A DNA stretch of 64,000 nt from Poecilobothrus nobilitatus (lineage: Eukaryota > Arthropoda > Insecta > Diptera > Dolichopodidae): contig OX352773.1 in the NCBI GenBank assembly GCA_947095535.1, positions 167,164,438-167,228,437 on the forward strand, written 5' to 3'. The notes below the pieces were generated by a model. It had not been told where the DNA came from and did no database searches. It saw nothing but the letters and a program-made list of their open reading frames with translations. A program made the position numbers and the translations under genes. Shown here one piece after another: positions 22,753 to 34,746 of the stretch (positions within the stretch are counted from its first letter, which is position 1; every line of letters starts with the position of its first letter).

Positions 22753-23143
22753 ATGTCATACTTTGATAATAATTATGCATTATATTCATCTGATGATTCA
22801 ATTTATTCATCTAAAAATATTACTGATATTGTAAATATTAATTCAATATATACAAATTTAACAAAAAATTTTAATTATGGTCCACTTTTAAATCGTAATT
22901 TGTCAACTTTTTTTCCAAATTATATACAATATCAAAAATCAAGTTATGATTATAATAACAGAAGTTATAGAGCTATAGGACGTATAATTATATTTTTGAT
23001 AATTGCATTTATTAAAGTTGTTTGCTTTTGGTGTTGTTATTCAGCAAAAAAAAAAAAAAGATCAAACGAAGTTGTAATTGTAACACAATCAATAACACAA
23101 AATGATAGTTTATTAAATTCACCAATTGATGAAGATGAAGATG
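22753..23143 (+). CDS. Small single-pass membrane protein, MSY sub-group, first coding exon
   Basis: The exon encodes 130 residues plus one base and ends at GAAGATG|GTATGTT, the same donor context as the 16895 gene. The ectodomain is Tyr/Ser/Asn-rich with sequons N22 (NIT) and N35 (NLT) and a PNYIQYQ stretch aligned with PNYVQYQ of the 10789 protein. Residues 78-95 are hydrophobic with a Lys at 88. The juxtamembrane C-F-W-C-C-Y-S-A-K patch (C91, C94, C95) aligns with the 10789 protein. The tail (residues 103-130) is acidic at its end (IDEDED). The upstream block (22671-22715) shares TTTAGTTTG and GACGCGAAATT with its paralogues. Candidate terminal exon at 24641. Unspliced, the frame runs into T-rich repeats and ends at 23217. 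Confidence 0.7.
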
Positions 23144-23284
23144 GTATGTTATTATATTTATATTTGCATGTATATATTTATGTATGTATATTTTTTTTTT
23201 TTTTTTATTGTAATTAAATATAATTTCTCAAAGTTGCAATATTGTGTTAAAATTTAGTTTTAAGCTTTGGGAGCGTATATATTC

Positions 23285-23855
23285 AAATCTCGGAAATTAA
23301 AATCTCGCGTTTCAAAATCTCGTGCTTTTATAAATCTTGTTTCTTAAAATTTCGCGTTTTTAAGTCTCGCCTGTCAAAATCTTGTGTCTCAAAATGCCGT
23401 GTCTCAAAATCTCGTGTTTTCGAAGCTAGATAGAAATGAAAAAAAATATTAGAATTATTGCCTATGTTTGTCGAAATGTCTATGTTTAAAAAAGAGCTGG
23501 TTGTAAAATTAACTTTTATCAATCACGAAATATGTATGTAAAAAAGATAATTATTTGGGATTAGCAGAGATTTTAGAGTTGATTACAAAATCAAAGTTCC
23601 AATAATTTGTTTAGGTTAATAAGGTTATAAGCCTTTTCATAATATTTATATATATATATGTAGGTATAAATGATTTGAAATAAGAGGGATTTTTTAAAGT
23701 AATAGTGTTATAGTTATAGTCAATTTTTTTTTGTATAAATTCTTTTTTTTAGGGTATTCATACCCATCCAACATATTTAATTAATGAACAAAATTATTTG
23801 ATTTTAAAATGCGAGATTTTAATGTCTCAACACGAGATTTTGAAGTGGGCAATTT
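23285..23855. repeat. Iterated CAAAATCTCGTGT-type repeats in inverted arrangement
   Basis: From 23285 to 23423 at least seven degenerate copies of an 18-20-bp unit (TCTCAAAATCTCGTGT and variants) lie in tandem. At 23805-23852 two copies return inverted (GCGAGATTTTAATGTCTCAA, CACGAGATTTTGAAGTG). The 64-codon minus frame over it (TRDFETRHFETQDF) is just the repeat translated. At 23567-23605 it also contains one unit of the ~85-bp repeat of 27117-27415. Probably a small foldback-type element. Confidence 0.6.
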
Positions 23856-24640
23856 CGTAGTCACCCCTTTTGTTTTTTTAATTTTATTAAATTTTATAAA
23901 ACTAGAATTTATCACAATATGCTTGAAGCAAGTTCTATTATTGTGGTTTTAAAACATTATTTTTTTTTTTTTCTGACAAAATTTTCAATTACGAATCTAT
24001 TTTTTTAATTTATTTTTTGAAAAATCTAACATGATTTACACGTGACTTAAATTATAATATAAAAAATTTTCGGCTAAAATCATACTAAAATTAAAAAAAA
24101 AAATTAAATATTAAAGTGAAAATGTACATTTTTTTATTATAAATTGCGAAACTTTATTTAAACTGCGGTTTTTTAAAAATAACTTATTTTGGAAAAAAAA
24201 TATAGGTATAATATAATATATTGGCATAGAAATATAACTTTATCGAAAGATATATTGCATAACAAACTATAGAAAAAGCATAGAAAAGAAACTTTCGCAA
24301 ATTTCGCCTTTTGGCAAAAGTAAAATTACTAAAAATTTCCCAAAAAGACGTTTAACAAAAAGAGTACATATTTGACAAAAATATGTTTAGTAAAAAGACA
24401 ATTTAATATAAAAAATCATATATATACAACACCGGTAACTTCCTTCTTGAAAAAATGAAATTTTTAGAAAAAGGGTAAATATTTGATATTTTCAAACAGA
24501 ATTTAAAATATAAAATAATCGCTTATCGCCCCTTATTTAATTTCTCGCACCTTTATCAAATTTTCCTTCTTTTATTATTGTTAGTTTTGCTTTTTACTCT
24601 TATTATTTATATTTAAATAAACTTGTTTGTTTTTTAATAG
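23856..24640. other. Presumed intron, AT-rich
   Basis: At 24250-24410 short CAAAAAG-type iterations recur about every 17-22 bases (AACAAAAAGAG, GACAAAAATATG, AGTAAAAAGAC). No gene. Confidence 0.4.
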
Positions 24641-24732
24641 ATAACCCATTAGTTGGACAATCTATTCAAAACTTTTATATAAATTTTATACTCGAAAAAT
24701 GTTCCTATAAAAATTTCATTTTTCTGAGTTAA
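24641..24732 (+). CDS. Candidate terminal exon for the 22753 gene
   Basis: The acceptor GTTTGTTTTTTAATAG (AG 24639-24640) is followed by AT, which turns the split codon into Asp, then 29 codons starting N-P-L-V-G-Q-S-I-Q-N and TAA. The phase fits the donor at 23143. It has no matching sequence among the other candidate terminal exons, so this is a weak assignment. Confidence 0.25.
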
Positions 24733-25460
24733 ACTTCAAAAGTTAATAACGTATTATACTGTAATGCTAATCTAGTTCTAAAGTAAAATTAAAATTTTAA
24801 AATTCACTTTTAATCTTTTTAATATGACTTTCAAATAAAATTCAAATATAACTTAAATTAAATTTTTTCACAAATAATATTGTGTGATCTTTTAAAAATT
24901 TCAATTTCTAATTTTCGAAAATTGTCAACAGAAAAATTTTTTTTTTATCTGGTATTGATAAAAATTATATCAATCAGATATTAAATAAGAGTCTACAATT
25001 AGAAGCGAAATTTATTAATTTCATTTTATAATATTTGCACTAATATTCTATTTTTTAATATTTGATCAAAAACTGACATAATTTATATTACATTAATTTT
25101 TTTTTATTTTAAAATAATATCTATCTAATTGAAAAATATATTTCAAAGGATTAAAATCTCCAACTTTGGTGGCTTAAGTGGGCTTTACGAAATAAGTTCG
25201 AAAGATTAAAAATTAAATAATAAAATGAAAAAACTTTCGAACTTATTTCATAATGAAATATGATTGATAAGTTAAAAATGAAATAAATTCGAAAAAAAAA
25301 ACAACTGGCCCACATCCGAAAGTAAAATGGCCGTTCAAATTAAATTGTAATATTTGTATTACACATTTAATAAAAAATAAATAAATAAATAAAAAAAACT
25401 AAAATTTTTTGTCGAAATTATTTAAGTTTTGGTTTTGAAGTTATTTCGTTCGAATTTAAT
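24733..25460. other. Gene-free stretch with a short hairpin
   Basis: ACGAAATAAGTTCGAAAG (25177-25194) pairs with CTTTCGAACTTATTTCAT (25234-25251). AT-rich filler otherwise. Confidence 0.5.
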
Positions 25461-25461
25461 T

Positions 25462-25637
25462 CGTAGCGCAAGCCTAGTGAGCAAGAGCATAGAAGAGTAT
25501 AAAATAACTTTAAACAACGAGGGAGTTCCAATCCCATACACCTCTTAAGAATAATTTCCCCTTACGATATTTACAACAACACCTAGAAAGGGGAGGCTTT
25601 GTAATTTCCTTGTTACATTTATGTGGCAGATAAATAA
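25462..25637 (+). mobile_element. tRNA-derived SINE, family S, degenerate (copy 1)
   Basis: The worn head (CCTAGTGAGCAAGAGC, then GAGGGAGTTCCAATCCC as B box) is followed by the family body TTCCCCTTACGATATTTACA and GGCTTTGTAATTTCCTTGTT ACATTTATGTGGCAG. The same body is at 41060-41175 and 63785-63895 (inverted). Confidence 0.7.
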
Positions 25638-26810
25638 CCCCAAAAAAAAAAAATAATTAATAATTCAAGTCTTAAAAATTTAATTTGGTTTATTTTTTTT
25701 TCATTTAAATCTTAATAAAATTTTGCTTATATAGATAGCAATATATATATATATATATACATATATAGAAATTTATAAACATTCATAAATAAAATTTAAA
25801 TGATTTTTTTTTGCAATAATTATGTGAAATAAAAATAAACTCAGATATAAAATATTATTTTTGTTTCTAATTCTGTATATTCTAAAAATTAAGATTTTGT
25901 TTTATTTTATCACAATACAGTGAAACCTGTTAATTGGAATATTCTACAATCAAAAAATCAATTTTTAATTGGATCGGTATATATTGCAAGATTTTCTTTT
26001 ACTTTTTCATACTATACATTATTTTATCTGTATTGAATGTAAGCCTGATTTAAAATGTATTAAATCTTTATAGAATGTTCCCATAAATTACTTTGTAAAA
26101 GATTTTCTTTCATTCAATTAAACTTTCAAATAAATACATTAAATTTGACATTAGAATTATTCTATTTTTTTATTTGCATTTTTAACCATTTCTTTTATTT
26201 TGGTTACAACTTGACTCAATTTTTTCAAATCCAATTTCAATACTATCTACAGGATTTTTTTTTACAAATTTTTGATTAAATTATTTTAGGTCATCTGTTG
26301 TTTCGTGGTTCGAGGTTATTTCACTTAAAAAGAATTCAATGTATTTATATACTTAACCTTAACGTAAACTTTTCAGAATAATATTTAAAAAAAAAAAACT
26401 AATTTACGCGCGCTTTGAAACTTTGTTTACACAAGATAAATCCATAAATATATTTAATATAAAATGTATATTATGCAGGTAGTGGTACTTATATAATATA
26501 TTTTAATATAAAGGTGCGCCATTTTTATATTCATATCTGTTATTTAAATATTTAATTTAATTTCTTTTTTCTTAGTTTTGTTTTTATGTTCCTCTAAATA
26601 AACATTTTTACATTTTCTTTTAATTTTAATATAGAATTCTTGGAAAATTCTATTTATCAAAATGTTAATAATAATTTCGATTAACTTTTTTATAAAAATT
26701 AAATAAATATACATACCTAATTATATAGGGGGTTGCATTTCAAAAATTATAAAAAAATTCAAAATATAAATAAATGAAAAGTTAGAAAAAATAAATAAAT
26801 GTAAATAATT
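25638..26810. other. Gene-free AT-rich stretch
   Basis: A TA microsatellite near 25740-25765. GTGAAACCTGTTAATTGGAA (25921) looks like one worn end of a pogo-type element, but no partner end was found. Nothing else. Confidence 0.4.
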
Positions 26811-26815
26811 ACAGG

Positions 26816-27715
26816 CTGCCGGAAATAGTACCGCAAAAAACAAACCCAAAAAAAAAAAAAATTAAATAACACCCAAAAAAAATTGAGGATTATTTCATTA
26901 TGAAATAACACACCAAATTCAAAATGAAATATTCCCGCAATAAAAGTCAAATATTAAAATGAAATTTTAAAACAAATTAAAATGAAATAATGCCACAAAT
27001 TAAAATGAAATAATGCCCCATTATTTTAAGATGTTATCTACTAAGAAAACTTAAATAACATATATTAATTAAGGGATCACTACCTTTGCACGAACAACAA
27101 AATCCCAAAAAATAAGAGAAATTTTAGAGTTGGCTGCGAAATCAATGAAATTCTCTTTTGCCAGAATATTCACATATATGTTTATGCAAGTTTCTGATTT
27201 AGAAGAGATTTTAGATTTGGATTCAAAATTAAGGTATTTCCTTTTTCCAAAATCTTTATATAATATGCGAGATTCTGAATTGTGAAAGATTTTAGAGGTG
27301 GAAAGAAAATCAGAGTATTCCCTCTTTTCATATATATTTACATATATGTTTATGAGAGATTTTAGAGTTGAATTCATAATCAAGATATTTTCTTTTTCCA
27401 AAATATTTATATACATATATATATATAAGCACCATTCTGACTTGGGCTCTCTTCATAATTATGAAAATAAAACAATTCCCCAAAATAATAAAATAATCCC
27501 CAAAATATAGTTGTTTTAGGGGGTCATTTACTCATTTCATTTGAAAAATTATTTTATATGAAAAACGGCCCCAAAAAGAAAATGAAATTTAACCATAAAA
27601 AAAAAGAAATAATGCCCCAATTTTTATGACGTAATTTCATTTTATGCGGCTTTATTTTCCATATAAATTTTTTTTTTTTTTAGGGATTATTTCTTGCGGG
27701 GTTATTTCCGGAAGT
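26816..27715. mobile_element. TIR element with internal iterated repeats
   Basis: The left end (CTGCCGGAAATAGTACCGCA) and the right end (reverse: CTTCCGGAAATAACCCCGCA) are inverted repeats of about 40 bp. Next to both ends lie several copies of AAAATGAAATAATGCCCCA-type units (26905-27020 and 27540-27640). The centre (27117-27415) is an ~85-bp tandem repeat. Translated frames over these repeats are not genes. Superfamily unknown. Confidence 0.65.
27117..27415. repeat. ~85-bp minisatellite, about 3.5 copies
   Basis: Each unit contains GAGATTTTAGAGTTG, a variant of AAAATCAAGGTATTTTCT, TTTTCCAAAATATTTATAT and TATATGTTTATG. The minus strand stays open for 115 codons with a ~28-residue period (NIYVNI, then EKEN). 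An isolated unit lies at 23567-23605. Confidence 0.7.
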
Positions 27716-27719
27716 CGTA

Positions 27720-28780
27720 AATACAATGTAATATGTTATAATTTTTTATATACCTATAATATATATATTTATCCAATTTTATATATTTATTTATATTACA
27801 TAATATCATATCAGTTTGCAAATAATCTTATGTACATACTTACATGCAGGTTCTATAACTGAAATAGGTACCTTTTGCAGACTTGCAGTAAGTAATAAAG
27901 GGCGTTCATATTTCGTAACGAAAATGACTAATAAATAACTCTAATTATTTAATTTAAAAAAAAAACCTAACACTATTTTGATGCATTTACTTATAAAATT
28001 TATTTTTAACAGGAAATTCTTATCATTTTGTTATCAAACCCATTTACATATATATAAATCGACTTGTATTACAGACATCCGCTACAAACACTTTTTTTAA
28101 ATTAATGTAAAATAATTACTAATAAAATATTAGTCTTTAGTGTACTTACTAAATAGAAATTCAAATTTCCCTAGAATTGTATATAAAAATACATTGATTT
28201 GGCAAAAAATAAACAATTTATAAATATACGGTCTAGAATATGTTTAATTAAACACACATATATACATTCTATTTCTATTAATTAAGTTGTGTATTTTTGT
28301 TTCTAAGATTATTTTTAAGAAGAAGAAGAATTAAAATTTTAATTATTATACGATATCTATATGTGCATTATATATTATTATAGCCATTGTATAATATATA
28401 AATGCTTTATAAGTATAAATAATTTGTAATCAGCAAATTAAAAAAAGATTTTAATTTTTAATTTTTAGAAAAGTAAAACAAAATATTTTTTTTTATAATA
28501 AAGTTTTAATTTATTAATTGTTAAAAATTTTATAAAGAATTAAATGTTTAATTCGTTTGTAATACGGTTGGCAATCGTAACTTGTATAATATTCTTAAAT
28601 TCAATAAAAACATCACCATCTATAAACATTCCACTTTTTCAATCTCTTCTAAACATTCCTTTCAACATCCAGTAACCTTCCATATTTCCCAATTTCCTTT
28701 ACTCCAATGTTTATATTCGACAATCCTTAAACAAAACAGTTATTTGTCATTATGTTATACTTTTTAGCACATTTTCAAAA
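27720..28780. other. Gene-free stretch
   Basis: AT-rich. At 28560-28770 one strand is markedly purine-rich and the other pyrimidine-rich, giving a 61-codon plus frame without ATG and a broken minus frame. Neither was recognised. An AGCACATTTTC hairpin (28766-28800) closes the block. Confidence 0.4.
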
Positions 28781-28799
28781 AATTCTGAAAAAATGTGCT

Positions 28800-29610
28800 T
28801 TATAGTTTCACTCTGTCTATCTATCGGTCCGTCCGTCAGTTCGATCGTCTGGATATTTAAAAAACTTGTGCACTGTTTGAAATAAAGCTATGAAATTTTA
28901 ACTACGGATAGACATTGCCAAAAAATTAATTTTGTGGAACAACTTTTTTCGGTAGTCCCATCCGTTACGGAGCTACAGCCCTTCAAAGTTTAGAAAAGTT
29001 ATATTTTTAAATTATTATAACAGAGGTTCTATAAGACATATTTTCAATATGAAAACGTCAAACACTAGCTGGTTTTTATATACTTTATAAATACATATAT
29101 ATAAAATAAATATGTGGCTTTGCCATGCGGTATTTTAATATACCGTTATGTAAAACTGAATTTTTGCAAAAAATTTAACCCCTTCTATTTTTCAAACGGT
29201 TTATCTTAGAAGCTTGAAATTTTAGATGGAGTTAGATCTTTCGTAATCAATATGAGTTATTTCAGAAAATTTTTTTGTGTCGCCCCCCGTTTAGGAACTG
29301 TAAGAGGTCAAAACTGAAAATTCTCTATTTTTAAACACCTATAATATCTATTTTTAAACACCTTGTTTGTGTCAATATTTTTTCTTAATATTATAGGGTT
29401 ACCTTATAATTGACGAAAGTGTAATTTGATTTTTCTCAATTTTTTCGTACCAAAAAAAAAAACAATCGATAATTTGTTCTACAACATCAAGTTTTTTTGA
29501 AAAACTTATTCATGGTTAAAATTATTCTATTATTCTATTTAAAAAGTGTTGAAGTTCTGTAAATAGACGGACAGACAGACAGTCAGACGGACAAAGTGAA
29601 AATAATGAAA
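28800..29610 (-). repeat. Dispersed repeat family R, copy 2 (inverted)
   Basis: Carries, in reverse order and orientation to 39196-40760: GGTCCGTCCGTCAGTTCG, ACGGAGCTACAGCCCTTCAA, CCGTTTAGGAACTGTAAGAG GTCAAAAACTG-like sequence, and ACCTTATAATTGACGAAAGT. A second GGACAGACAGACAGTCAGAC block lies at 29569-29598. Non-coding. Confidence 0.6.
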
Positions 29611-30770
29611 TAAATTTGCTAAAAGTTAAAAGAAAAATTTTCCGACTTAGCGAAATTAATAAAGAAAGATTTTTATTGTATAGTAGAACGGTTTGCCTTC
29701 TAAAGGTGTAAATGAGCAGTTGTGAAAGTGAATAATTTTTAAATATAAATTTATTTATAAAAGCGTTTTTAAACAATAAAATCTGAGAAAAATAGATCTT
29801 AAAGTTGATTTTTTAAAAATTATATACATAAATGAAATACAGTGGACTCTTAATGAAATAAATTAAATATAGTAAAATCTTTTTCTTTATTTTCAAATTT
29901 TTTTTTTTTATTTTTCAACTTTTTACTATTTATTACAAATAAAAAAAATAAGGTATATAGAACTTAAATAATAATATAATTATAGAACTCATATATTTCT
30001 AGTATAAAATCACAACTAAAATTGTCTCATATGTGCTGTTGTTTGACTTATATATAAAAGCGCCCCACAACATCATCATGGTACCTAATGATTAATAAAT
30101 ATATTTTGAAGAAAAATTGTAATGTTCCTCTTAAACTTTACTAAATCGTATACAACATATATTTAATTCATAAGATCTTTTAATTGAATGCTTGTTCATA
30201 TGGTTGTTACTAGTTTTTAGTTATAATTTTTTTTATTTACAAACAGCTGTTGAATTTTTTTATGTAATTTTCTTTACATTACATTACATATTTATAATAT
30301 AAATCTTTGTATAATAATAACATTAATATAATTAATATAATATACACTTAATATTTATATAAACTAAAAATATAAACTTTCTCTCTATCTCTATCTGTCT
30401 CTCTCTTATTTTCTGAAATCAAAAGAATCTCATAATAAAATTCAATTTGTATTATATATACAAATAGAGAAAAATAACAATAATATTGAAAATATTACAT
30501 AATTATTAATGATTAATAATACAAATATATTAAAACTGTATTATATTAATAATACATATATTTAATATTAATAAAATAAAAAATAACCAATCTTATGTTT
30601 ATAAAAATTTTCAAAGTTTAGTTTAATATAAAAATCATGTTTTCCCGGTTATCAAAAATGTTTTCCTATTATTAATTCTGTTTTATAAAATTTTAAAAAA
30701 ATTTCAAAAAAAAAAATACATAAATATATATACCTCATATATATTATATATATATATGTATTAATAAATA
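29611..30770. other. Gene-free AT-rich stretch
   Basis: A CTCTCTATCTCTATCTGTCT microsatellite lies at 30380-30408. No gene or element was recognised. Confidence 0.5.
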
Positions 30771-30778
30771 TATACATA

Positions 30779-31001
30779 ATGTCAAAATTTATTAATGATT
30801 ATAGTGAAATCGTTTATCTTATTATTCTTTTAATAATTGCTTTATGTACAAATTATATTATTATATACAAATATTTATCGTTTATATAATATTTGTTATA
30901 AAAATTACAATATAATATATAGTAAGCATAACACTCCCCTTATATTATCATAGCAATAGCATATAATGAAAATGAAGATAATAGTGAAAATAATGAAAAT
31001 G
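30779..31001 (+). pseudogene. Broken mini-TM family member
   Basis: The ATG at 30779 opens 36 codons (M-S-K-F-I-N-D-Y, then a hydrophobic run V-Y-L-I-I-L-L-I-I-A-L) before TAA at 30887. Further stops follow, yet the same frame resumes with an acidic tail (NENEDNSENNEN) ending at AATG|GTGAAA in phase 1, exactly where a family donor is expected. The membrane-then-acidic-tail layout and phase match the array, so I read it as a decayed member. A functional 36-residue peptide is the alternative. Confidence 0.45.
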
Positions 31002-31197
31002 GTGAAAATTAAGGTATATTATTACATAATATATAAAAAAATTCACCTCAATAATATATATATGTATATATACATAAATAATTAATTTGAATTATACATA
31101 TGTTATTTATTTTATTAATTGAATTCATAATTACAAGTATGTATTTCATAAAATTTAATAAAAATATGTACAAACTTCTCTTCATGTATGTTGTATA

Positions 31198-32156
31198 CAG
31201 AGTGTTTCAGAGTACTCGTAGATACTCCATTCAGTGGTGGACTCCGAGTATTCGTACGCCAATCAAACTACACTCAGTGATTGGCGGGGTTAAAACAAAC
31301 AAAAAATTGTATGGTGATGGGGGAGGGGGGTCTATTCTGCACGATTTTTTAAAATATGAGGCTTTAAAAAAATTGAATAGTTTTTTATAAACGAATCTAT
31401 AACTTTTGAACGGCTTGCTATAAATAAGTAGGTAGGAAAGATGGTGACCTTTACGATGCTGTGTGAAGCCCTCAATTAGCACTAGATTGCGCCATTTTGA
31501 TCCCCATTGCACTAACATGATTTATGTTTTTATATTTCTTATTCGTTTTATATCCAACTATCGGCGAATTTAGATTTATATCGACGAATTTAGATTTTGT
31601 GTTTGGAAAGTTCACTAAAGTTGTGTTAGAACGGTTTGCCGAATGAGAGGAGTCTGACTCTAGCTATGGCCGTAGACCTCTGCAAAGAAATTGCTCAAGG
31701 TTACAGCTTGTTACAAATAGAGATGTAAAAAAATGTATTTTATAAAGTAAATTGCTATAGCTTTGCTAATGATCTTTTATACTTTTAACAGTTACAAAGT
31801 TATGATGCGGTTTTACAAATGATTTACAACCCCAAAATTATGTTTTAAACTCAATTTTCTTTTGTATTTGTGAAACTTTTATATTGTAATGTAATTGTGT
31901 ATTTGTGTAACTTTTTTATAGCTTATTTGTGTAACTTTTTTATAGCTTATTTTAAAAGAATATTTCAAGCTCTTTAATTCTGTACTTAATAATTTTTTTT
32001 TCTATCTCTAATATAATTTTTCTGTTTCAACCGATTGAAACACGGTTTTCTCTTCAAAATTCATATATGTATCTCGAAAAAGATGAGAAATATGAGAACA
32101 AAAATATGAAAAAAATTAGTACAGTATGGGTACTCGACTCAGAACCACTCTGTATA
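31198..32156. mobile_element. Non-autonomous TIR element
   Basis: The left end TACAGAGTGTTTCAGAGTAC TCG and the right end (reverse) TACAGAGTGGTTCTGAGTCG AGT are inverted repeats; both lie in TATA context. Inside, a GC-richer left part (TTGGCGGGG, GATGGGGGAGGGGGG) resembles the left arm of the element at 18819. The two antiparallel frames at 31100-31518 are incidental. Confidence 0.6.
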
Positions 32157-32159
32157 TAT

Positions 32160-33337
32160 AAAATGTGAAAAAAATGAAAATTCAAATTTGATATTTACGC
32201 GGGTTATTCTTATTTTACGGTTATGCACACCAAAAAAAATAACATTTTTTGTTACTTAATTATTTCATCATAAAATTAAATTCGCTCAAAAACCCCTTAA
32301 TATAAAAATCGTCATCAAAAATAAATTGTTTAAAATCTTATTACTTAAGTCGGTATTATTGAATTCTAGTGAATAATTTAAGTATATATAATGTGTAGGT
32401 TTATTTAAAAAACATATTTTTTTTTTTTTTTTTAATTCAATATAAAAAAGTATTTGCATGTATTTTTTTTATATTTAAATTACTACTTTTAAAACAATAA
32501 TGTATTTTAATTGTTATATTATATGTATATTTATTATTATGACTGAGTATAGGTATTTTTTTTTTTTATTTTTTTAAAGTTTCCATTAAGCAATTAAAAT
32601 AAAACATTTTTAAATACACTGTGACAACTTTTGTTATATGTGATGTTTTTTTTTAGTTTTATTATTTCTGAAATAAAAAAAAAAACCCGATTCAAATTTT
32701 AAGAAATTATTTATATTAGGGAAATACGTTTATTTTTATGTTATTTTCATTGAAACCTATATAAACAAATTAATAAAAATTAATAAAAATAAAAAAAAAA
32801 AAAATAAATAAAAAAAATCTGGTTTTTACGATAAGCTGCTAGATTAAACTTTAAGATAATTCTTAAGTTCAGTTTTATATTAAACTTTGATTTTCTCGGA
32901 TGTAAAATTTTGATATACTGTATTAGTACTAAATTAGTAAATAAAATTTTTTTTATATTAATTACATACTTACAACATTATTATGTACCTACTTACTATA
33001 ACTGCATTTTCAAAAAGTTTACATAATAAAATTGTACCTAGTATCTAGTGAAATTTTTATGTGTCATTAATGTTTTTTTTGTGTTGTTGTGGGTGACTTG
33101 TAGTGTAATGTTATCATAAAATTCTAAAATACATATTTATTAATTTCTTTTTTTTTTTTTTAAATAATTTAAAAAAAAAAAAAAGTAAAAAAAATAAAAA
33201 TTATTGAAAATTTTATTTAATAAGCAAAATAATTATAAAGAAAAAAAAAAACAAAAATCAAAAAATACATAATTTCACTTAACTTAAACGTTTCACTTCA
33301 CGTTAATTACAAAAAAAAAAAAAAAAAACAGTTAACT
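32160..33337. other. Gene-free stretch upstream of the 33338 gene
   Basis: Long homopolymers (32410-32440, 33140-33190). CACTTAACTTAAACGTTTCA CTTCACG at 33277-33303 lies just before the A-rich leader and may be the promoter. Nothing else. Confidence 0.4.
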
Positions 33338-33473
33338 ATGGGTATTGATAACATCGTTTTAATAATTTTCATATTAGTTATTATTATAATTATTCTTCAT
33401 ATTTTTTTATATTTTTGTGAAATTTTATATGACAATCGTAAATCAGATCAACTTGGATTAGTAGATAATGAAG
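33338..33473 (+). CDS. Mini single-pass membrane protein, first coding exon
   Basis: 45 residues plus one base. ATG follows a poly-A leader. Residues 5-28 are almost all Ile/Val/Leu/Phe (VLIIFILVIIIIILHIFLYF), then C-E-I-L-Y-D-N-R-K. The tail L-G-L-V-D-N-E is followed by G|GTAAAT, in the shared phase 1. The tail matches those of the 35949 (LINHEG) and 41670 (LIENQG) members. The unspliced frame adds only repeat-derived residues to 33538. Confidence 0.55.
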
Positions 33474-33539
33474 GTAAATATGTACATATATATTTATGTA
33501 TATACAAAAAAAAATTTAATTATTTGTGGTTTTTTTAAG

Positions 33540-33960
33540 GTAGCCTATAATTATAATAAACCAAATTAAAATGAAAAGTCACAAATAACCGCCAAATTTG
33601 AATTTTTGCTATTATCATTTATGATATATATATTTTGAATTATTCAGTTGCATTTATTGGCTCTAGAAAATTATTCCCCATATAGGAAATTACTCCCCAA
33701 AATGAAAAAATGAGAAAATCTAAAACAAAAAAAAAGAACAAAATTGAGAATATGTACATATTTGCTTTAATGGAAAATATTTTAAATGATTAAATATTTT
33801 TACGATTTCTGACAAAAAACAAACGTTTTCACCTGTTTTTAAACTATATACATATATTTTATATAAACTGATGAAGCCTCCGCTAGCTAGAATCAGCTAC
33901 AACTCTAATTTTTTCTAACGAACTATATAACCAGCAATCACTTTTTTGTTCCTTTTTTTA
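33540..33960. other. Presumed intron, AT-rich
   Basis: ATTATTCCCCATATAGGAAA TTACTCCCC around 33667-33700 recalls the iterated units of the element at 26816. No gene. Confidence 0.4.
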
Positions 33961-33969
33961 TTTGACTTT

Positions 33970-34290
33970 ATAGTGGTTAAATTGCCGGTCTTCCAATCGA
34001 AAGATCTCGAATCTTCCAATTGAAGAAGGCTATCCAGCCTTCCAATCGAAAGATCTCGAGTTAGACTTCCGATCAGCTGTTATCAAATATTAGTAATAGT
34101 TTAAATCGTAATATAAAATAAATAAAAAAAATCATTTTTATATATGTATTGTACATATTTATTATATTAGATAATAGACGCCGCCGCGCTCAAATAAAAT
34201 AAATAATATTTTTATATTTCGTATAATCTTGTACAATATCATTAGTCGAATAATCACTGGCTTAGTGATTAAAACAAAAAAACTGAGATA
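33970..34290 (+). mobile_element. SINE with tRNA-Gly-like head (copy 2, head partly duplicated)
   Basis: GTGGTTAAATTGCCGGTCTT CCAATCGAAAGATCTCG, then a second CTTCCAATCGAAAGATCTCG AGTTAGACTTCCG at 34039. The body ATATTAGTAATAG, CGTAATATAAAATAAA, AATAGACGCCGCCGCG and AATCTTGTACAATA is as in copy 1. A minus frame over it is incidental. Confidence 0.65.
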
Positions 34291-34746
34291 ATCATTGAAA
34301 AGAAACTGAAGTTCATAGTTAAACAAACGATTTAGTGGATACTTTATGATACTCCTGACAAAAAAGAGGAAGGGAAAAAAAAAAAAATTTTTTAATTTTT
34401 TTACATATATACATATACATATACATATCATACATACATATTTCAAAAATAATGCACTTAAAAATTGTTCCTTATGAAATAGTGATCATGAATTTGATAT
34501 CACTCCTTCAAAATTTTATTATAATATACATATGTACATACAGATGTATATATATGTATAAAGATGTATATATATGCTTTATGAGAACTAAAATATTCTT
34601 CTGTAACAATATATACTTTACTATATTCGTAAATTTTTGTTTAATATTTTATAACATGAAAAATTATTTTGAAAAAAAATAATAAGAAAGTCAATGTTTG
34701 TGCGTTCCTTTTACACAAAAATATTAGTTTAGAGTAACTGAGTGTG
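34291..34746. other. Gene-free AT-rich stretch
   Basis: TATACATA microsatellites at 34400-34570. No gene recognised. Confidence 0.5.

Noticed and set aside
26759..27416. Two minus-strand frames
   Set aside because: Translations of the iterated and 85-bp repeats of a TIR element.
31100..31518. Antiparallel frames of ~95 codons
   Set aside because: Located on the arm of a TIR element; no domain.
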